Of a stretch of 64,000 nucleotides of DNA, positions 38,989-48,525 are shown piece after piece. The first letter of the stretch is position 1; each line of letters begins with the position of its first letter. Origin of the DNA: Agrobacterium tumefaciens (GTDB taxonomy: Bacteria; Pseudomonadota; Alphaproteobacteria; Rhizobiales; Rhizobiaceae); the NCBI GenBank assembly GCA_017744915.1, contig JAGIAH010000003.1:212606-276605 (forward strand), given 5' to 3'. A model generated the notes under the pieces. That model ran no database searches. It worked only from the letters and a program-made list of their open reading frames with translations, and was not told where the DNA came from. Both the position numbers and the translations under genes were made by a program.

Positions 38989-39028
38989 CAAAAAAGATGC
39001 CGCGCGCTTTGTCAAGCGCGCGGCATCT
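38989..39028 (-). terminator. strong intrinsic terminator after ahcY
   Basis: AGATGCCGCGCGCTT (38995-39009) and AAGCGCGCGGCATCT (39014-39028) form a perfect 15-base stem with a TGTC loop. On the minus strand six T residues follow (38989-38994). It separates ahcY from divL. Confidence 0.95.
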
Positions 39029-39065
39029 AGATATTGTGTAATTTCAGTGGATATTAACTATGAAA

Positions 39066-40466
39066 TTAATATCTGTAGTGTTCCGCCTTGAACGGACCTT
39101 CCTTGGAGATGCCGATATAATCTGCCTGAAGGTCGGAAAGTTCCGTTAGCCGCACACCGAGCTTCTCGAGGTGGAGGCGCGCGACCTTCTCGTCGAGGTG
39201 CTTCGGCAGCACGTAAACTTCGTTCTTGTATTCGCCCTGTTTGGTGAAGAGCTCGATCTGGCCAAGCACCTGGTTGGTGAAGGACGCAGACATGACGAAG
39301 GACGGGTGACCGGTCGCATTGCCGAGGTTCAGAAGGCGGCCTTCGGAGAGCAGGATGATGCGGTTACCCTTCGGGAACTCGATCATGTCGACCTGCGGCT
39401 TGATGTTCGTCCACTTCAGGTTCCGCAGCGAGGCGACCTGGATTTCGTTGTCGAAGTGGCCGATGTTACCGACGATGGCCATGTCCTTCATCTCGCGCAT
39501 ATGCTCGATGCGGATCACGTCCTTGTTGCCGGTGGTGGTGATGAAGATGTCGGCGGAGGAAACCACGTCTTCCAGACGGACGACTTCGAAACCGTCCATC
39601 GCGGCCTGAAGCGCGCAGATCGGGTCGATTTCGGTCACCTTCACGCGGGCGCCGGCGCCCTGCAGCGAGGCTGCGGAACCCTTGCCCACATCACCGTAAC
39701 CGCAAACGACGGCAACCTTGCCGGCCATCATCACGTCGGTAGCGCGGCGAATGCCGTCGACGAGAGATTCCTTGCAGCCGTATTTGTTGTCGAACTTCGA
39801 CTTGGTGACGCTGTCGTTGACGTTGATGGCAGGGAAGGGCAGCAGGCCCTTCTTGCTGAGGTCGTAAAGACGATGAACGCCGGTGGTCGTTTCTTCCGTC
39901 ACGCCCTTCAGTGCGTCGCGCTGCTTGGTGAACCAGCCGGGCGAAGCCTTGAGGCGCTTGTTGATCTGCGCGAAGAGGATTTCCTCTTCTTCCGAACCCG
40001 GATTGGAAAGAACGTCTTCACCGGCTTCGGCGCGTGCGCCGAGCAGGATATACATGGTGGCGTCGCCACCATCGTCGAGGATCATGTTGGAGAGGCCGCC
40101 ATCGGTCCACTGGAAGATCCTGTCGGTGTATTCCCAATACTCCGTCAGGCTTTCACCCTTGACGGCGAAGACCGGAATGCCGGCTGCTGCAATGGCCGCT
40201 GCCGCATGGTCCTGGGTCGAGAAGATGTTGCAGGAGGCCCAGCGGATTTCCGCGCCCAGTTCCTTGAGCGTTTCGATGAGAACGCCGGTCTGGATCGTCA
40301 TGTGAAGCGAACCGGTGATGCGCGCACCCTTCAGCGGCTTGCTTTCGCCGAACTCCTTGCGGCAGGACATCAGGCCCGGCATTTCGGTTTCGGCGATGTC
40401 CAGTTCCTTGCGGCCGAATGCGGCAAGGTTGATATCGGCGATGACGTAGTCCTTCTCAAGGCTCAT
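39066..40466 (-). CDS. ahcY: adenosylhomocysteinase (S-adenosylhomocysteine hydrolase)
   Basis: AhcY splits S-adenosylhomocysteine into adenosine and homocysteine with a tightly bound NAD, relieving inhibition of methyltransferases. The 466-residue sequence shows [15 protein letters not shown], the NAD-binding [20 protein letters not shown], the substrate region [20 protein letters not shown] and the C-terminal KAEHYRY that reaches into the neighbouring subunit. It is a single-gene transcript: a palindrome lies in its promoter region (40560-40583) and a strong terminator follows. Confidence 0.97.
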   Translation of the reverse strand: MSLEKDYVIADINLAAFGRKELDIAETEMPGLMSCRKEFGESKPLKGARITGSLHMTIQTGVLIETLKELGAEIRWASCNIFSTQDHAAAAIAAAGIPVFAVKGESLTEYWEYTDRIFQWTDGGLSNMILDDGGDATMYILLGARAEAGEDVLSNPGSEEEEILFAQINKRLKASPGWFTKQRDALKGVTEETTTGVHRLYDLSKKGLLPFPAINVNDSVTKSKFDNKYGCKESLVDGIRRATDVMMAGKVAVVCGYGDVGKGSAASLQGAGARVKVTEIDPICALQAAMDGFEVVRLEDVVSSADIFITTTGNKDVIRIEHMREMKDMAIVGNIGHFDNEIQVASLRNLKWTNIKPQVDMIEFPKGNRIILLSEGRLLNLGNATGHPSFVMSASFTNQVLGQIELFTKQGEYKNEVYVLPKHLDEKVARLHLEKLGVRLTELSDLQADYIGISKEGPFKAEHYRY

Positions 40467-40559
40467 GAGGTTCTCCAGATCAGAAATGCCGTGCCTGACA
40501 GCCCGGCTCTTAAACGTAGCAGCGGTTTAGCAGGCCACGAACGATCTGGCAATAATGAT

Positions 40560-40583
40560 ATAAAGAAGTCTTTATGTCTTTAT
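40560..40583. promoter_or_regulatory. palindromic candidate operator upstream of ahcY
   Basis: ATAAAGAAGTCTTTAT (40560-40575) is a perfect palindrome of seven-base arms around two bases, and a third half-site TCTTTAT follows at 40577-40583. It is about 95 bases before the ahcY start and 12-20 bases after the end of the HPr gene. Methionine-cycle genes in proteobacteria are often controlled by ArsR-type SAM/SAH repressors with similar palindromes; assignment to one is inference. Confidence 0.5.
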
Positions 40584-40594
40584 ATGGTGCCGAC

Positions 40595-40870
40595 TCAGGC
40601 TTCTTCGCCGAAGCGATCGGCGACCAGCGCTTCCAGTGCGGCCAGCGCCTCTGCCGCCTGATTGCCGCTCGCCTCGACATAGACGCTGCATCCGGGGCTT
40701 GCCGCCAGCATCATCAGGCCCATGATGGATGTGCCGCCAACGGTCATGCCATCCTTGGAAACCGTGATCGTCGCATCGAACCCCTCGACCATCTGCACGA
40801 ACTTGGCGGATGCCCGGGCGTGGAGACCGCGCTTGTTGATGATCGGCAATTCCCGGGAGAGAGGCAACAT
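40595..40870 (-). CDS. phosphocarrier protein HPr/NPr
   Basis: HPr passes phosphate from enzyme I to EIIA proteins. The 91-residue product has the phosphohistidine motif NKRGLHARASAKF with His17 and the regulatory-serine region GGTSIMGLMMLAAS with Ser48, the residue HprK would phosphorylate. It is last in chvI-chvG-hprK-EIIA-HPr. No sugar permease (EIIBC) or enzyme I is in the window, which points to a regulatory phosphorelay of the PTS-Ntr type. Confidence 0.94.
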   Translation of the reverse strand: MLPLSRELPIINKRGLHARASAKFVQMVEGFDATITVSKDGMTVGGTSIMGLMMLAASPGCSVYVEASGNQAAEALAALEALVADRFGEEA

Positions 40871-40881
40871 GGGCTGACTTC

Positions 40882-41283
40882 TTATTTTCCGCTCAAAACG
40901 CGGCTGGCGACGTTGATATATTTGCGGCCGGCATCGGAAGCATCCTGAAGGGCCTTGTCCATATTATCTTCGCTGCGAACGCCGGCAAGCTTGATCAGCA
41001 TGGGAAGATTGACCCCGGCGATGACTTCGACGTTGCCGTTATTCATGACGGAGATCGCGAGATTGGAGGGCGTGCCACCGAACATGTCCGTCAGAATGAT
41101 GACGCCATTGCCATCATTGGCGCGCGCAACGGCGTCGATGATATCCTGCCGGCGCTGATCCATGTCGTCTTCGGGACCGATACAAACCGTCTCGATCAAT
41201 TTCTGGGGACCAACGACATGCTCCAACGCATGGCGAAACTCCTCAGCCAGCTTGCCATGGGTGACAAGCACTAGTCCGATCAT
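40882..41283 (-). CDS. PTS EIIA domain protein, mannose (EIIA-Man) type
   Basis: The 133-residue protein is a free-standing EIIA of the mannose/fructose family. It starts MIGLVLVTHGKLAEEFRHAL with the phosphoacceptor His9, followed by ILTDMFGGTPSNLA. Without EIIB, C or D genes nearby it is likely a signalling EIIA rather than a transporter part. It lies 11 bases before HPr and 125 bases after hprK. In rhizobia this arrangement is linked to carbon regulation and to the ChvG/ChvI pathway. Confidence 0.92.
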   Translation of the reverse strand: MIGLVLVTHGKLAEEFRHALEHVVGPQKLIETVCIGPEDDMDQRRQDIIDAVARANDGNGVIILTDMFGGTPSNLAISVMNNGNVEVIAGVNLPMLIKLAGVRSEDNMDKALQDASDAGRKYINVASRVLSGK

Positions 41284-41408
41284 GAAATGCTCCCTTGCAC
41301 ACGCACTCTCATTGCCGACTATCGCAACGCGGCAATCCTGTCCATCGGTGGGATTTCATCTTGATGAGGAAAATGCGAATCGCAAGCCTAAAATCGCCCG
41401 AATCATCG

Positions 41409-41873
41409 TCACTTCACATTCGTTTTAAAAAGATTCTGAGCAAGTGCAGCAAATTTTCCATAGGGCGTAAGACTTGCAAGCGGAATGCGCAGAAGTGGAA
41501 GATGCCCACCGCAGGGCAGAAAAAACATTTCATCATCTTCGGGAAGTCTTGGATTTTCCGGTGAAAGAACTGTCGTGACGGCGAAATCTAGTGGCGCGCG
41601 CGCAATGCTTTTCACCGAAACAATGCCGCTGCCGCGCAGTTCCAGCAGGCCGGCGATCGTTTCCGGTCGCTCGGCGATGATCCTCCCGTCCTCGCGATAC
41701 ACGAAAATCTGATCGTCCCCGATCAGCGCCGCCGGCAATCCGCACCGTTCCGCCTCTGTCAGAAAGCTGAAGGCAAGCTCGCTTTTGCCGCTGCCGGAGG
41801 GGCCGGTAAAGAGGATGCCGGTATTTTGAACGACGATGGCCGTGGCGTGCAGGTTGAAACGTTCAGCGTTCAT
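41409..41873 (-). CDS. hprK: HPr kinase/phosphorylase, short form (kinase domain only)
   Basis: HprK phosphorylates the serine of HPr. At 154 residues it is half the length of the Firmicutes enzyme and consists only of the C-terminal kinase domain, as is usual in alphaproteobacteria. Walker A GPSGSGKS (24-31), GDDQIFVYREDGRI and the signature ELRGSGIVSV are all present. Its start overlaps the chvG stop by eleven bases, which couples it to the two-component system. Confidence 0.93.
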   Translation of the reverse strand: MNAERFNLHATAIVVQNTGILFTGPSGSGKSELAFSFLTEAERCGLPAALIGDDQIFVYREDGRIIAERPETIAGLLELRGSGIVSVKSIARAPLDFAVTTVLSPENPRLPEDDEMFFLPCGGHLPLLRIPLASLTPYGKFAALAQNLFKTNVK

Positions 41874-43653
41874 GGGTTTCGGCCGCCGGCAGCGACAGGG
41901 TGAAGCGCGCGCCGGAAATCACGCCATATTTGTCGACCACGTTTTCCGCCCGCAGACTGCCGCCATGGGCTTCCGCGATCTGGCGGCTGATGGAAAGGCC
42001 AAGGCCGGAATTCTGGCCGAACCCTTCGCTCGCCGGCCGGTCGGTATAAAAGCGCTCGAAGATACGGTCGATATCTTCGGCCTGAATGCCGGGACCATTG
42101 TCTTCCACCTGCACGAGGCAGCGATCCTTGTGTCGGGAAAGGCGCACGGTGATACGACCGCTTTCCTCGGCTACGAAAGAGCGCGCATTCTCGATGAGGT
42201 TGGTGACGATTTGGCCGATGCGCAGGTCGTGGCCATTCACCACAAAGGAGGTTTTGGCGCCTGCCTTCCGGTCGACAACATAGTCGATCGTCACACTTTT
42301 CTTTTTGGTGCTTATCTGGCGGGATATATCCACCAGACCCTTCATCAACACATCGAGATCAACCGGCGAGGCGTCGGCACGCGCGAGTTCCGCGTCGAGC
42401 CGCGAGGCATCCGAAATATCGCTGATCAGGCGGTCGAGGCGGCGCACATCGTGGAAGATGATCTCCGTCAGGCGCTGCTTCGACTCTTCCGTCTTGGCGC
42501 GCGGCAGGGTCTCCACGGCGCTGCGCAGCGAGGTCAGCGGGTTCTTGAGTTCATGGCTGACATCGGCGGCGAAACTTTCGATGGCGTCGATACGGTCGTA
42601 AAGTGCCGTTGTCATTTCACGTAGCGCAATCGAAAGATTGCCGATTTCATCCTGGCGCGCCGAGAAATCCGGGATCTCCTCACGCGTTCTCGCCCCGCGG
42701 CGCACGCGGATCGCGGCCGCCGAAAGCCGCCGGAGCGGGGTGGCGATGGTGGAGGACAGAAGCAGCGACAGGACGATATTAACGAGCGTGGCGATGCCGA
42801 AGACGCGCATGATGGCAAGGCGCTCCGCATGCACGATCTTGTCGATATCACCCGCCTGCGTGGAGAGCAGCAGAACACCCAGAACCGCGCGGAAGCGCTG
42901 CACCGGTACGGCCACCGAAACAATCAGCTCGCCTTTTTCGGTGACGCGAACGACCGCGCCGCGTACGCCCGTCAGCGCATTCATCACTTCCGGATAGATG
43001 GAGCCGTCACCGCCGGGCGCTTCCTTATATTGCGGCAGGCTACTCGGCTGCAGCATGCGGTTGAACATGCTGGTGAACCAGTCACCCCAGGTCTGGGTTT
43101 CCGGCGTCACCGGCGGCAGATCGAAGCGCAGAACCTGTCCGCGCGAATAAAGGTGGCGGGAATCGAGCAGCAGATTGGCATCGGCATCGAACAGCCGCGC
43201 GCGGGTGCGCGTCGGCGAAATCAACCGCCGCAGCACCGGCGCCACCCGCTCCGGATTGATCGGAAAACTCAGATCCTCATCATTGGGGGCAGGGGTGATG
43301 CTTTGCCCCGCCTGCAATTCGAGCAGCTTTTCCGGATTGATGGTGATCGAGTTGGTATCGACCGAGGCGGAAGCGGAGACCGCGCCGGCGATGATTTCGC
43401 CCTGTGTCAACAGGCTTTCCACGCGGGCGTCGATCAGCCCTTCGCGGAACTGGTTGAGATAGAGAATGCCGCCGACCAGAACCACTGTCGCGGCGACATT
43501 GAAGAAGAGGATACGACGCGTGAGGCTGGAAAACACCGCATTGCCGAAAATGCGCCGGATGATCGTCAGCGGATGGATACGATGGCGGCGTTCGCTGCCG
43601 CGTTCTTCGGCATCGTCGCTGTCCGAGACGGTTTCCGGCGTTTTCTTCAACAC
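41863..43653 (-). CDS. chvG: sensor histidine kinase ChvG (ExoS family)
   Basis: ChvG senses acidic conditions and with ChvI controls virulence, succinoglycan and envelope genes in Agrobacterium and Sinorhizobium. The 596-residue protein has a cytoplasmic N-terminus, TM1 (about 48-69), a periplasmic domain (about 70-278), TM2 (about 280-302), a HAMP linker, the H box FAADVSHELKNPLTSLRSAV with His367, and ATPase motifs LIENARSFV, VEDNGPGIQ and SGLGLSISRQIA. In Sinorhizobium the periplasmic domain is inhibited by the ExoR protein. It sits 57 bases downstream of chvI. Confidence 0.96.
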   Translation of the reverse strand: MLKKTPETVSDSDDAEERGSERRHRIHPLTIIRRIFGNAVFSSLTRRILFFNVAATVVLVGGILYLNQFREGLIDARVESLLTQGEIIAGAVSASASVDTNSITINPEKLLELQAGQSITPAPNDEDLSFPINPERVAPVLRRLISPTRTRARLFDADANLLLDSRHLYSRGQVLRFDLPPVTPETQTWGDWFTSMFNRMLQPSSLPQYKEAPGGDGSIYPEVMNALTGVRGAVVRVTEKGELIVSVAVPVQRFRAVLGVLLLSTQAGDIDKIVHAERLAIMRVFGIATLVNIVLSLLLSSTIATPLRRLSAAAIRVRRGARTREEIPDFSARQDEIGNLSIALREMTTALYDRIDAIESFAADVSHELKNPLTSLRSAVETLPRAKTEESKQRLTEIIFHDVRRLDRLISDISDASRLDAELARADASPVDLDVLMKGLVDISRQISTKKKSVTIDYVVDRKAGAKTSFVVNGHDLRIGQIVTNLIENARSFVAEESGRITVRLSRHKDRCLVQVEDNGPGIQAEDIDRIFERFYTDRPASEGFGQNSGLGLSISRQIAEAHGGSLRAENVVDKYGVISGARFTLSLPAAETHER

Positions 43654-43710
43654 GTATTCAAGTCCTCACCGCCCCGGTTCGGGCGGTCCCTTCTGCCCGA
43701 GTCGGCTTTT

Positions 43711-44436
43711 TCAAGCCGCTTCGCGGAAGCGATATCCTACGCCATAAAGCGTTTCAATCATATCGAAGTCGCCATCGACCAGTTTGAACTTCTTGCGAAG
43801 GCGCTTGATGTGGCTGTCGATGGTGCGGTCGTCCACATAGACCTGTTCGTCATAGGCGGCGTCCATCAGCGCGTCGCGGCTTTTCACCACGCCCGGACGC
43901 TGCGCCAGCGAATGCAGGATGAGGAATTCCGTGACCGTCAGCGTCACCGGCTCACCCTTCCAGGTGCAGGTGTGGCGTTCCTGGTCCATGGCGAGCTGCC
44001 CGCGCTCGAGCGTGCGCGCCTGTTGGTCCGCGGTCGGCTTCAGCACGCTGCCGGTTGCGGCGGACGCCTCACGGCTGCTGGCGCGGCGCAGGATGGCCTT
44101 GACGCGTTCCACCAGAAGACGCTGCGAGAACGGCTTAGTGATGAAGTCGTCCGCGCCCATCTTCAGGCCGAACAGTTCGTCGATCTCTTCATCCTTGGAG
44201 GTGAGGAAGATCACCGGCAGGTCCGACTTCTGGCGAAGGCGCCGCAAGAGCTCCATGCCGTCCATGCGTGGCATCTTAATATCGAAAATGGCGAGCTGCG
44301 GCGGACGGGCAATCAGCCCGTCAAGCGCGGAGGCGCCGTCCGTATACGTTTCGACCCGGTAGCCTTCGGCTTCGAGCGCGATCGATACCGAAGTGAGAAT
44401 ATTCCGGTCATCGTCGACAAGCGCGATCGTCTGCAT
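43711..44436 (-). CDS. chvI: response regulator ChvI (OmpR family)
   Basis: ChvI is the DNA-binding partner of ChvG. The 241-residue protein has a receiver domain with acidic pocket VDDD (residues 8-10) and phosphoacceptor D52 in [10 protein letters not shown], then an OmpR-type winged helix ending [16 protein letters not shown] and [13 protein letters not shown] 44436 is preceded by GGAGA and gives the 241 residues known for ChvI; upstream starts at 44451, 44457 and 44544 are possible. It diverges from pckA, an acid-induced virulence-related gene in A. tumefaciens. Confidence 0.96.
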   Translation of the reverse strand: MQTIALVDDDRNILTSVSIALEAEGYRVETYTDGASALDGLIARPPQLAIFDIKMPRMDGMELLRRLRQKSDLPVIFLTSKDEEIDELFGLKMGADDFITKPFSQRLLVERVKAILRRASSREASAATGSVLKPTADQQARTLERGQLAMDQERHTCTWKGEPVTLTVTEFLILHSLAQRPGVVKSRDALMDAAYDEQVYVDDRTIDSHIKRLRKKFKLVDGDFDMIETLYGVGYRFREAA

Positions 44437-44627
44437 GTAGTTGGTCTCCATCGTCATTTTCTCGTAACTCCCGACATTCACCCAGCCAAGGTTGTGCGCC
44501 GCGAGCCACTCTCTTGAGTATAAAGGTGGAACAAATTGTGGCAAAGGAAAACTCGCCCCAAAATCGCGGGGGCGAGACGAGAGGATTTCGTAAAATCGCT
44601 GCAGCTGGATTTTAATGCGTCTTCAAC

Positions 44628-44659
44628 CGATTTAAAAAGAAATAAAATCTTTTAAATCG
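44628..44659. promoter_or_regulatory. large AT-rich palindrome between chvI and pckA
   Basis: CGATTTAAAA (44628-44637) and TTTTAAATCG (44650-44659) are perfect ten-base arms separated by 12 bases; with a one-base bulge the pairing extends inward by two. It is in the 339-base gene-free gap 44437-44775, about 120 bases before pckA. The rest of the gap is AT-rich, and no other structure was recognised. It may be an operator for a pckA regulator. Confidence 0.55.
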
Positions 44660-44775
44660 ATTAATATATTGAAATCACTAAGTTTTTTAAAGTCAGGCTC
44701 TTGCGTTTCCAAAAGCCGCCACGTATTTTCCGTGAAAATTTCAACGGCCTTAACGTCATTAACAAGGAACGCGTC

Positions 44776-46386
44776 ATGAACGAGCTTGGGGTTCATAATC
44801 CTGCCAATGGAGTTGCGGAACTCGGACTGGGCGAGGCCTTCCGCGTCTTTTATAACCTCAATGAGAGCGAACTATACGAAGAGGCGATCCGTAACGGCGA
44901 GGCCGAACTGACCATCGATGGCGCGCTGCGCGCCGTCACCGGCCAACATACGGGCCGCTCGCCGAAGGACAAATTCGTCGTTCGCGACGCTTCCACCGAG
45001 AACACCATCTGGTGGGACAACAACAAGCCGCTGTCGCCGGAAAATTTCGAGCTGCTGCGTCAGGACATGCTGGCCCATGCCGCCGGCAAGACGCTTTACG
45101 TGCAGGATCTGATCGGCGGCGCCGATGAGGAAAATGCGCTGCCGACCCGCGTCGTCACCGAACTTGCCTGGCATTCGCTGTTCATCCGCAATCTGCTGAT
45201 CCGGCCGAAGCGGGAGACGCTTTCGGGCTTCAGCCAGAAGCTCACCATCATCAACCTTCCGAGCTTCAAGGCTGATCCGGCCCGTCACGGCGTGCGTTCG
45301 GAAACCGTGATCGCCTGCGATCTCACCAACGGCCTCGTTCTCATCGGCGGCACCTCCTATGCCGGCGAAAACAAGAAGTCGGTCTTCACGGTGCTGAACT
45401 ACCTGCTGCCGGCCAAGGGCGTGATGCCGATGCATTGCTCCGCCAATGTCGGTCCCGAGGGTGATTCCGCCGTATTCTTCGGTCTCTCAGGCACCGGCAA
45501 GACGACGCTGTCGGCCGATCCTTCGCGCACGCTGATCGGCGATGACGAACATGGCTGGGGCGAACACGGCATTTTCAATTTTGAAGGCGGTTGCTATGCC
45601 AAGGCGATCAAGCTTTCGGCGGAAGCCGAGCCGGAAATCTACGCCGCGACCCGCCGTTTCGGCACGGTCCTCGAAAACGTCGTGCTGGACGAAAACCGCG
45701 TTCCCGACTTCAACGATAATTCGCTGACGGAAAACACCCGCAGTGCCTATCCGCTGCACTTCATTCCGAATGCATCGGAAACGGGCATTGCCGGCCATCC
45801 GAAGACGATCATCATGCTGACGGCGGATGCCTTCGGCGTGCTGCCGCCGATCGCGCGTCTGACGCCGGAACAGGCCATGTACCACTTCCTCTCCGGTTAC
45901 ACCGCAAAGGTTGCCGGCACGGAAAAGGGAGTGACCGAGCCGGAAGCCACCTTCTCCACCTGCTTCGGCGCACCCTTCATGCCGCGCCATCCGGCGGAAT
46001 ACGGCAACCTGCTGCGCGAGCTGATCAGCAAGCACGGCGTGGATTGCTGGCTGGTCAACACCGGCTGGACCGGTGGTGCTTACGGCATCGGCAAGCGCAT
46101 GCCCATCAAGGCGACGCGCGCGCTTCTGACCGCAGCCCTGACCGGCGACCTGAAGAATGCGGAATTCCGCACCGATGCGAATTTCGGTTTCGCCGTGCCG
46201 CTGTCGCTCGACGGTGTCGACAGCGCAATCCTTGATCCACGTTCCACCTGGGCCGATGGCGCAGCTTATGACGCGCAGGCGAAGAAGCTGGTGTCGATGT
46301 TCGTTTCGAACTTCACCAAGTTCGAAGATCACGTCGACAGCAAGGTTCGTGACGCAGCTCCGGGCCTTCTGCTTGCGGCTGAATGA
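44776..46386 (+). CDS. pckA: phosphoenolpyruvate carboxykinase (ATP)
   Basis: PckA converts oxaloacetate to phosphoenolpyruvate, the entry to gluconeogenesis from organic acids. The 536-residue product has the substrate motif [12 protein letters not shown], the kinase P-loop [28 protein letters not shown] (glycine-rich loop near residue 237) and [17 protein letters not shown] lies six bases before ATG 44776; an in-frame TTG at 44701 would add 25 residues unlike the family. It is next to chvI, and A. tumefaciens pckA is reported to be acid-induced through ChvG/ChvI. Confidence 0.97.
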   Translation: MNELGVHNPANGVAELGLGEAFRVFYNLNESELYEEAIRNGEAELTIDGALRAVTGQHTGRSPKDKFVVRDASTENTIWWDNNKPLSPENFELLRQDMLAHAAGKTLYVQDLIGGADEENALPTRVVTELAWHSLFIRNLLIRPKRETLSGFSQKLTIINLPSFKADPARHGVRSETVIACDLTNGLVLIGGTSYAGENKKSVFTVLNYLLPAKGVMPMHCSANVGPEGDSAVFFGLSGTGKTTLSADPSRTLIGDDEHGWGEHGIFNFEGGCYAKAIKLSAEAEPEIYAATRRFGTVLENVVLDENRVPDFNDNSLTENTRSAYPLHFIPNASETGIAGHPKTIIMLTADAFGVLPPIARLTPEQAMYHFLSGYTAKVAGTEKGVTEPEATFSTCFGAPFMPRHPAEYGNLLRELISKHGVDCWLVNTGWTGGAYGIGKRMPIKATRALLTAALTGDLKNAEFRTDANFGFAVPLSLDGVDSAILDPRSTWADGAAYDAQAKKLVSMFVSNFTKFEDHVDSKVRDAAPGLLLAAE

Positions 46387-46413
46387 ATAAAGCCTCATTT
46401 GTGAGGAGGAGGG

Positions 46414-46440
46414 AACCCGGCCCAGTGCCGGGTTTCTTTT
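46414..46440 (+). terminator. intrinsic terminator after pckA
   Basis: AACCCGGC (46414-46421) and GCCGGGTT (46427-46434) form an eight-base stem with a CCAGT loop, followed by TCTTTTT. Confidence 0.9.
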
Positions 46441-46513
46441 TGCCGGGTTCTTTCGTTTTCTCCGCTGTTTTCATTTTTTGCGATCTGTGGCATCACCGGC
46501 GCGGAGAAAGATC

Positions 46514-46948
46514 ATGGCCAGCGACCCGCTTTACGTCAGCAACCGTATCACCATTGCCGGCTGGGAGCTGACGGAGCAATTCGTGCTGGCCGGCGGGCCG
46601 GGTGGCCAGAACGTCAACAAGGTCTCGACCGCGGTTCAGCTGTTTTTCGATATTGCCAATTCACCGTCCCTCCCGGACCGGGTGAAGGCCAATGCGTTGC
46701 GTCTCGGTGGCCGGCGCGTTTCGAAGGACGGCGTGCTGATGATCGAGGCGAGCCGGTTTCGCAGCCAGGAGCGCAATAGAGAAGATGCGCGCGAGCGGCT
46801 GAAGGAGCTGATCCTCGAAGCCGCCGCTCCGCCGCCGCCGGTGCGCAAGGCCACCAAGCCCACCAAGGGTTCCGTGGAGCGCCGCCTCAAGGCAAAGTCC
46901 GGTCGCTCCGATATCAAGAAAATGCGCGGCAAGCCCTCGGGCGATTAG
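46514..46948 (+). CDS. arfB: alternative ribosome-rescue factor ArfB (YaeJ, peptidyl-tRNA hydrolase)
   Basis: ArfB releases the peptide from ribosomes stalled on truncated mRNA. The 144-residue protein has the catalytic GGQ motif in VLAGGPGGQNVNKVSTAVQL and a basic C-terminal tail (KSGRSDIKKMRGKPSGD) that inserts into the empty mRNA channel. ATG 46514 follows GGAGA closely; an in-frame start at 46478 would add 12 residues. It follows the pckA terminator, so it should have its own promoter. Confidence 0.95.
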   Translation: MASDPLYVSNRITIAGWELTEQFVLAGGPGGQNVNKVSTAVQLFFDIANSPSLPDRVKANALRLGGRRVSKDGVLMIEASRFRSQERNREDARERLKELILEAAAPPPPVRKATKPTKGSVERRLKAKSGRSDIKKMRGKPSGD

Positions 46949-47034
46949 GCCCCGGCGAGGTGGCGAATGTTTCGCCCTTGTCATAGAGCTTCAAATATCG
47001 TCTGGTAAGCCTCCCTACAACCAAGGAGGGTGCT

Positions 47035-47484
47035 ATGGGTCTGTTCAATTTCATCAAGGAAGCGGGAAAGAAGCTTGGTATCGGCGGCGATGATGCTCCT
47101 GATGTCGAAGCGGTCAAGAAGGAGCTCGCTTCCCACGATCTCGGCACGGACAAGGTTCAGGTCGAGGTGGTGGACGACAAGGTCGTCCTGAAGGGCGAAG
47201 TGGCCGATCAGTCGATTTTCGAAAAGGCGGTGATTGCGGTCGGCAATACGCTCGGCATTTCCAAGGTCGAGGCCGGCGAGCTGACGGTGGCCGAAGCGCC
47301 GGCAAAGGAACCCGTCTTCTACACCGTCAAGAAGGGCGACAATCTCTGGAAGATTGCGGAAGCCCAATATGGCAAGGCCAATGGCGCGAAGAACAATATC
47401 ATCTTCGAAGCCAACAAGCCGATGCTGACCCATCCCGACAAGATTTATCCAGGCCAGGTTCTGCGTATTCCTGACCTTGCCTAA
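47035..47484 (+). CDS. BON-LysM domain protein (YgaU/Kbp type)
   Basis: The 149-residue product has a BON domain (about 20-85) and a C-terminal LysM domain (FYTVKKGDNLWKIAEAQYG, about 95-147, ending PDKIYPGQVLRIPDLA). This matches YgaU/Kbp of E. coli, a cytoplasmic potassium-binding protein involved in osmotic responses. No signal peptide is visible; the start MGLFNFIKEAGKKLG is amphipathic, which fits a cytoplasmic place. It follows arfB by 86 bases and ends at a hairpin shared with coaA. Confidence 0.9.
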   Translation: MGLFNFIKEAGKKLGIGGDDAPDVEAVKKELASHDLGTDKVQVEVVDDKVVLKGEVADQSIFEKAVIAVGNTLGISKVEAGELTVAEAPAKEPVFYTVKKGDNLWKIAEAQYGKANGAKNNIIFEANKPMLTHPDKIYPGQVLRIPDLA

Positions 47485-47504
47485 TAACGGGTCTTAACCA
47501 CTGG

Positions 47505-47527
47505 AGATGCCGCCATGCGCGGCATCT
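47505..47527. terminator. hairpin between the LysM gene and coaA
   Basis: AGATGCCGC (47505-47513) and GCGGCATCT (47519-47527) form a perfect nine-base stem with a CATGC loop, adjoining the coaA stop codon. The T-run is short (TTTA), so efficiency is uncertain. Confidence 0.7.
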
Positions 47528-48496
47528 TTACAGCTTGCGAAGCGCCACCGTGTCGATCAGGTGGTTCTTGCCCTTGCGCAGAATAAGATCGGCGCGCGGG
47601 CGCGTCGGCACGATGTTCTGGCGCAGGTTCTTCAGGTTGATATTCTGCCAGAGGCCTTCGGCAATGCTGAGCGCTGCCTCTTCGCTGATCGACGCATAAC
47701 GGTTGAAGAACGAATTGGGATCGCGGAAGGCGGTTTTTCTCAGATTCATGAACCGGTTCACATACCAGTTGTGAATGAGGCCTTCATCGGCGTCGATATA
47801 GATCGAGAAATCAAAAAAGTCGGAAACGATCGGCACGATCCGCCCGCCCGCCGGCAGGTCGCGTGATTGCAGCACGTTGATGCCTTCAAAGATCAGAATA
47901 TCCGGCTGGTCGATGACGGTGAATTCGTTCGGCAGAACGTCATAGGTCAGGTGCGAATAACGTGGTGCCTTGACATTAGGCTGGCCCGCCTTGATCGCCG
48001 AAAGGAAACGCAGCAGTGCGCCAATATCGTAGCTTTCCGGAAAGCCCTTGCGCTCCATCAGGTTTTCCCGCCGCAGAACCTCGTTCGGATAAAGAAAACC
48101 GTCTGTGGTGATGAGATCGACCTTCGGGCTGGAGGGCCAGCGGGCGAGAAGCTCCTTCAGGATACGTGCCGTCGTCGATTTTCCGACGGCGACCGAGCCG
48201 GCAATGCCGATAACGAAGGGCGTCTTGTTGACATCCGCCATGTTGAGGAAGCGGTTGCGCTGTTCGAACAGCAGCTGCGAGGCCTCGACATGGGAGGAGA
48301 GCAGGCGCGATAGCGACAGATAGATGCGCCGCACCTCGTCCAGATCGATCGGGTCGTCCAGCGAGCGCAGACGTTTGACCTCGTCGGCGGAAAGCGTCAG
48401 TGGCGTATCGGCGCGGAATTTCGCCCATTCTTCCGAACTGAAGAAGTGGTAGGGCGAATATTCATCCGGTCGGAAATGATCGAGTGTGCTTGGCAT
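47528..48496 (-). CDS. coaA: pantothenate kinase, type I
   Basis: CoaA phosphorylates pantothenate, the controlled first step of coenzyme A synthesis. The 322-residue product has Walker [30 protein letters not shown], and [17 protein letters not shown], all typical of the type I (CoaA) enzyme. ATG 48496 is preceded by GGGGAGAGAGG; an in-frame ATG at 48529 would overlap hisE. It is the last gene of the histidine cluster, a common arrangement in Rhizobiales. Confidence 0.95.
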   Translation of the reverse strand: MPSTLDHFRPDEYSPYHFFSSEEWAKFRADTPLTLSADEVKRLRSLDDPIDLDEVRRIYLSLSRLLSSHVEASQLLFEQRNRFLNMADVNKTPFVIGIAGSVAVGKSTTARILKELLARWPSSPKVDLITTDGFLYPNEVLRRENLMERKGFPESYDIGALLRFLSAIKAGQPNVKAPRYSHLTYDVLPNEFTVIDQPDILIFEGINVLQSRDLPAGGRIVPIVSDFFDFSIYIDADEGLIHNWYVNRFMNLRKTAFRDPNSFFNRYASISEEAALSIAEGLWQNINLKNLRQNIVPTRPRADLILRKGKNHLIDTVALRKL

Positions 48497-48525
48497 GCCT
48501 CTCTCCCCGCTGCCTGCCTCGACCT

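Noticed and set aside
40467..40559. SAH or SAM riboswitch in the ahcY leader
   Set aside because: I could not lay out a matching stem and pseudoknot; the upstream palindrome looks like a protein-binding site.
39171..40661. Open frame of 496 codons on the plus strand opposite ahcY
   Set aside because: It is antisense to a highly conserved enzyme, and its composition matches a shadow.
41409..41873. HprK as a truncated pseudogene
   Set aside because: The short kinase-only form is normal in alphaproteobacteria, and all active-site motifs are present.
42829..44517. Open frame of 562 codons on the plus strand opposite chvG and chvI
   Set aside because: It covers parts of two certain genes in antisense, without any recognisable domain.
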